DNA of 9,318 nucleotides from JBEVEP01 sp040512755 (lineage in GTDB: Bacteria; Pseudomonadota; Alphaproteobacteria; Rhizobiales; Rhizobiaceae), in assembly GCA_040512755.1 (NCBI GenBank), contig JBEVEP010000121.1:1-9318 (forward strand), read 5' to 3'. The translations under genes were made by a program, and so were the position numbers. Each line of letters begins with the position of its first letter. Within the stretch, counting starts at the first letter, position 1. Positions 7,801 through 9,318 of this stretch are shown here, in pieces. Under the pieces are notes generated by a model. The model searched no databases, was not told the origin of the DNA, and worked only from the letters and a program-made list of their open reading frames with translations.

Positions 7801-8046
7801 CCCGGCCGGCTGGATTTTCTCCTCGCCGGTGATCAGCGCGACGTTCTGTACGCCGACCTTCTCCACGACACGGCCATAGACCTCACGCGCCAGCAGCCTC
7901 AGCGGCAGACCGATCAGTCCGCTGCCGTGCGCCACCATGCGTTCGATCGCGAGATGGGTCTTGCCCGTATTGGTCGGCCCGAGCACGGCGGTTACGTCTC
8001 GCCCGGAAAGGATCAGTGGGCCATTCTGTTTCAACTGTGAATTCAT
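4879..8046 (-). CDS. SUV3-like ATP-dependent DExH RNA helicase with a charged C-terminal tail
   Basis: 1055 residues from ATG 8046. Helicase motifs: Walker A GPTNTGKT (23-30), DEVQ (105-108, motif II), GAAT (136-139, motif III), VATDAIGMGLNL (229-240, motif V) and QVAGRAGR (268-275, motif VI). Walker A plus DE(V/I)Q are hallmarks of the SUV3 family, whose mitochondrial members unwind RNA for degradation. The long middle part (about 300-815) is family-like. It is followed by an Ala/Glu-rich acidic linker (about 820-940), a short conserved KPILLWRQVRF, a Gly/Arg/Lys-rich tail (about 949-1038, likely RNA-binding and disordered), and SPFAKLAALRDQLKK at the end. The start at 8046 is chosen because VTAVLGPTNTGKT normally lies near the N-terminus in bacterial members; a TTG at 8175 would add 43 unconvincing residues. 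The ribosome binding site is poor (AGGA, 17 bases upstream). Probable function is RNA unwinding; no bacterial substrate can be read from the sequence. Confidence 0.9.
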   Translation of the reverse strand: MNSQLKQNGPLILSGRDVTAVLGPTNTGKTHLAIERMVAHGSGLIGLPLRLLAREVYGRVVEKVGVQNVALITGEEKIQPAGARYSVCTVEALPRETNAAFVAIDEVQLAGDLERGHIFTDRILHLRGRDETLLLGAATMRGLLERLLKGISVVTRPRLSHLAYAGDKKLTRLPRRTAVVAFSADEVYGIAELIRRQRGGAAVVLGALSPRTRNSQVALYQAGDVDYLVATDAIGMGLNLDVDHVAFAQNRKFDGYQFRHLTAAELGQVAGRAGRHLRDGTFGVTGQVDPFDDDLVQKIEAHDFDPVKVLQWRTVEFDYSNLDALKHSIDTPAPAEGLTRALPAVDAQALDQLSREPEIRALASNRERVALLWEACALPDYRRIAPAQHSDLIASMYFDLAERGHVDETYMAEQVRRADSTDGDIDALSHRIAQIRTWTFVSNRPGWLADPTHWQEKTREIEDRLSDALHERLTKRFVDRRTSVLMKRLRENTMLEAEISPSGAVLVEGHHVGELQGFRFTADQTAEGEDAKAVKTAAQKALALEFDARAERFSASPNGDIALGSDGVLRWIGSPIATLTSGEDVLKPRLILLADEQLTGPARDKVAARAERFVNFQIETLLKPLCDLKNAEQLSGIGRGIAFRLVENFGLLNRRDVADDVKSLDQDGRGALRRLGVRFGAYHIFVPALLKPGPAGLVTLLWALQNDGKDKPGFGDVVHALAAGRTSVVVDPAFDRTFYKLAGFRNLGRRAVRVDILERLADLIRPALGWRAGTGPRPDGAYDGSAFLVTPAMMSILGATADDIVEILKGLGYRAEPKPAAEVKAKLEALDAAVAAEKAASKSIEQAAASPIAEGSDAVSAESEVTSDQAADAEAGEDQPASVVAEVAAVEHTAEPETEKADQGSGLPISAVETSDSPAALPSEKLGEKEEVTVEEPKPILLWRQVRFEGRQGQRHGDHRRHRQDASGDAGARGDGNNRREGGKERFERKFQGKAGKMDGAGIRREGREPGKAGQKNGLQGKPAFQGKPRDERPVRIDPDSPFAKLAALRDQLKK

Positions 8047-8131
8047 CAGGCGGGCGAGGTCTTTCCTGATCGGTTGTCCGGTCTGCGGCTGACCGGAAAT
8101 GAGGACAATCCGGCGATGCTGCCGCCCGAGA

Positions 8132-8160
8132 CATATAGGATTTGGAGGCCGAAACGAAAG
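8132..8160 (-). promoter_or_regulatory. tentative promoter of the helicase operon
   Basis: On the - strand, CTTTCG (8155-8160), a 17-base spacer and TATATG (8132-8137), giving a leader of about 80 bases before ATG 8046. The -35 is a poor match. The GANTC cluster begins about 30 bp upstream of this site. Confidence 0.25.
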
Positions 8161-8190
8161 CGGAAATGTTCTCAAATTAAGGGTTGGAAC

Positions 8191-8499
8191 GAGTCTGGAA
8201 CGAATCGGCGACGAATCGCTGACTCCAGTTGATTCAGGTTTTGTTCACCGCAATATGTAGAGAGACTCTTGGCATGCAACCCCACATGCTGAATCGAATT
8301 TTTCGCGAACAGAACGAGTCCGGGAGTTTCCGTTAACTTTCATGTTGCCGCGCAGCAATCTTGCGCGCCGGGCCTCACCTAGGCAAGCTAACCGCAAGGT
8401 TTTGTTCATCAATTTTAACAACACATCAATGTTGGAATGGCCTTTTCTCCGACTTTCGTTAACGCTTCGATCAAACCCTGAACGAATCGGCGACGAATC
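8191..8499. other. dense cluster of GANTC (CcrM methylation) sites
   Basis: GANTC occurs at 8191, 8202, 8213, 8221, 8231, 8264, 8291, 8316, 8484 and 8495: ten sites in 309 bp, eight of them within 130 bp. My hand scan of 1-8190 finds 14. Several spacings are 11, 10 or 33 bp, close to whole helical turns. GANTC is the target of the alphaproteobacterial cell-cycle DNA methyltransferase CcrM. The stretch is AT-richer than the genes, has no plausible ORF, and includes hairpins at 8360-8387 (CTTGC/GCAAG) and 8390-8401 (AACC-GCAA-GGTT). The function is not known. Confidence 0.75.
8198..8260 (+). repeat. 63-bp direct repeat, copy 1
   Basis: Begins GAACGAATCGGCGACGAATC, identical to copy 2, and ends around TTGTTCACCGCAATATG. 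Ungapped alignment to 8480-8542 gives 46 of 63 identical positions. Conservation is concentrated in the first 20 bases and in the GTTCACC(G/A)CAA(T/C)AT block, suggesting two protein-binding or structural cores held 45 bp apart. AGGTTTTGTTCA(C/T)C from this copy recurs alone at 8397-8410. Confidence 0.8.
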
Positions 8500-8542
8500 A
8501 CTCATGACGCTGGTTTCCCGTTCCGTTCACCACAACATATTG
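8480..8542 (+). repeat. 63-bp direct repeat, copy 2
   Basis: Second copy, 282 bp after copy 1, with the same spacing between the 20-base core and the GTTCACC block. It keeps the paired GANTC sites 11 bp apart (8484, 8495) but not the GACTC and GATTC that follow in copy 1. A more divergent relative of the core is at 9201-9221 (15 of the first 19 positions match). Confidence 0.8.
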
Positions 8543-8827
8543 GGGTAATGTGGGGCATTCATGACGATTGCGGCGAACACGGACAGGGCCAAGCCGGGCG
8601 CTTGCCGGTCATTGCTTAACCAATGTGTTCCGTTTCGGGATGGAGCGCGACTTGCGCGCAGCCCGGCGCGACCTGCATATCGCCGCCGCTTCGGCATAAC
8701 CGTCACCAAGATCACTCATGGAAAGCCCTTCGCTTCGTCTCCTCGTTCTGAGACTGCATCGCATCCCTCAGCCGCACCTCATCCTTGCCACGCCCGCTGT
8801 CGCGTCTGGCTATTGTTTGGGAAGGAC
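8543..8827. other. non-coding stretch without a recognised feature
   Basis: No convincing gene or RNA is recognised. An open frame of 107 codons on the + strand (8561-8884) has low-complexity Arg/Ala/Pro composition and runs into the terminator stem. Small structures include CATTG-CTTAAC-CAATG (8610-8625 region), GCGCG-ACTTG-CGCGC (8645-8659) and CTGAG/CTCAG (8748-8771). ATCACTCATG at 8497-8506 recurs at 8711-8720. Confidence 0.4.
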
Positions 8828-8923
8828 GGCCTCGCTCGAGGAAAGGCCGGGAGACGGGCGGTCGTTCGATCGCCAATCGAATAAGTAAGTGCGATCTTGC
8901 GACCGCCCGTCCGGCGCGTTTTT
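8828..8923 (+). terminator. double hairpin with T-run: probable 3' end of a + strand small RNA
   Basis: A first hairpin GGCCT/AGGCC (8828-8848) is followed by a long stem: GACGGGCGGTCG (8853-8864) pairs perfectly with CGACCGCCCGTC (8900-8911). Inside it, after a 3x3 internal loop, GATCGC (8868-8873) pairs with GCGATC (8891-8896). The stem is followed by CGGCGCG and TTTTT (8919-8923). No + strand gene lies upstream for at least 5 kb, so the simplest reading is the end of a non-coding transcript begun somewhere in 8500-8820. Its start and promoter were not found. A local alternative hairpin GGCGGTC-GTTC-GATCGCC competes with the long stem. Confidence 0.5.
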
Positions 8924-8941
8924 AGTCTACCCATCCTCCAA

Positions 8942-9091
8942 CGAGGGGATCCACTCCCGGCAAAGCCGTTGATATCCCGTGTCGACGCCCAATTCATACT
9001 GCGCCTAGAGCCCGAGCTTTCATACACTGCCTGCTGTGAGAACTCCGGGCAAACCCCTCGGCTTTGCGGCCACGTTAGCCGCTTCCCCGAG
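8942..9091. other. structured non-coding stretch with nested and competing stems
   Basis: CGAGGGG (8942-8948) can pair with CCCCTCG (9054-9060), enclosing CGGC-AAA-GCCG (8958-8968) and an imperfect pairing of GCCCGAG with CTCCGGGC. The 3' arm also belongs to a second, exclusive stem-loop 9057-9091: CTCGG / CCGAG outside, GCGGC / GCCGC inside, 7-base loop. This could be a folded RNA or leader, or GC-rich DNA palindromes. No known RNA family is recognised. Confidence 0.35.
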
Positions 9092-9175
9092 ACGCCGGTC
9101 CCTCCCCGCTAACCACCGTCATGATCGGCGCTCCCGCAGGAGGAGTACTGTTGTTGTATCAGGCGGTCTCAAACT

Positions 9176-9205
9176 GAATCGGACCCAACTTTTCGGTTGA
9201 GATTC
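9176..9205. other. inverted repeat bounded by GANTC sites
   Basis: GAATC (9176-9180) and GATTC (9201-9205) pair around an inner CAAC-TTTTCG-GTTG. A third GANTC follows at 9212, again 11 bp on. It lies in the probable upstream region of whatever gene follows the window. Confidence 0.45.
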
Positions 9206-9223
9206 GCGAAGGAATCGCTTCTT

Positions 9224-9273
9224 AGACAGGGCTTCGATAACAAACGAAATGTCACGTTTGTATCAATCTGTCT
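9224..9273. promoter_or_regulatory. 50-bp imperfect palindrome, operator-like
   Basis: Core ACAAACG (9240-9246) and CGTTTGT (9255-9261) around 8 bases, extended by GAT/ATC across a one-base bulge and by outer arms AGACAG (9224-9229) and CTGTCT (9268-9273). The AT-rich core suits a dimeric repressor site; the outer arms could also make it a stem-loop. A small hairpin GCCG-TATCA-CGGC (9277-9289) follows. The regulated gene would lie beyond 9318. Confidence 0.5.
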
Positions 9274-9318
9274 CCGGCCGTATCACGGCAGATCAGCACT
9301 TTTGTCGGTATTTCTGAC

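Noticed and set aside
8047..8175. Longer helicase start at TTG 8175
   Set aside because: The extra 43 residues lack family character, the codon is a weak start, and a candidate promoter lies within this stretch.
8245..8505. Possible 86-codon - strand gene across the GANTC cluster
   Set aside because: Its start codons lie inside the direct repeat, there is no good ribosome binding site, and the protein resembles nothing I know.
8175..8542. Chromosomal or plasmid replication origin
   Set aside because: The GANTC cluster, repeats and lower GC are suggestive, but I found no DnaA boxes (TTATCCACA type), no parS-like palindrome, and no dnaA, hemE or repABC genes nearby. Kept only as one possible reading of the cluster.
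8333..8619. CtrA binding sites
   Set aside because: TTAA occurs at 8333, 8415, 8459 and 8616, but none forms the full TTAA-N7-TTAA motif.
8838..8860. GAGGAAAGGCCGGGAG resembles the RNase P RNA segment GAGGAAAGTCCGGGCT
   Set aside because: The rest of the RNase P RNA core, including the ACAGAAA-type 3' segment, is absent and the following 80 bases form a terminator.
8561..8884. Possible 107-codon + strand gene in the right-hand gap
   Set aside because: No recognisable domain, weak ribosome binding site, composition like random GC-rich translation, and its 3' end runs into the terminator stem. It is not excluded but not supportable.
1..9318. tRNA, rRNA, CRISPR array, insertion sequence or prophage genes
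   Set aside because: No cloverleaf, rRNA signature, regularly spaced repeat-spacer units, transposase or phage genes were seen on either strand.

Overview
The window reads as the chromosome of an alphaproteobacterium of the Rhizobiales, close to Sinorhizobium/Rhizobium. This rests on GC-rich coding sequence, on rhizobial-type genes (CarD/CdnL, a seven-iron FdxA ferredoxin, a SUV3-like helicase followed by an S4 protein), and on a degenerate rhizobial interspersed palindromic repeat. The genus is inferred, not proven.

Left part (1-2916, + strand): the 3' part of a UbiH/COQ6-type FAD hydroxylase, a complete OsmC peroxidase, an intergenic stretch holding a degenerate repeat and a strong terminator, then a leucine/glutamate-type dehydrogenase. 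Middle and right (3009-8046, - strand): four genes, transcribed from right to left as SUV3-like RNA helicase, S4 RNA-binding protein (start codon directly after the helicase stop), FdxA ferredoxin and CarD. CarD ends in a clean intrinsic terminator that separates it from the convergent dehydrogenase gene. Helicase and S4 protein look like a translationally coupled RNA-metabolism pair. FdxA and CarD are spaced (147 and 369 bp) and may have their own promoters.

Right end (8047-9318): about 1.27 kb with no convincing protein gene. It has (a) a dense cluster of GANTC sites, the CcrM methyltransferase target, with 10 sites in 309 bp against 14 in the preceding 8.19 kb, several spaced 11 bp; (b) a 63-bp direct repeat in two copies that share an identical 20-mer carrying two GANTC sites; (c) a hairpin with a T-run that looks like the 3' end of an unannotated + strand RNA; (d) further stem-loops, including a 50-bp inverted repeat near the window end. 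This is the most unusual part of the window. A methylation-responsive regulatory or replication-linked locus is possible, but the sequence alone does not settle it.
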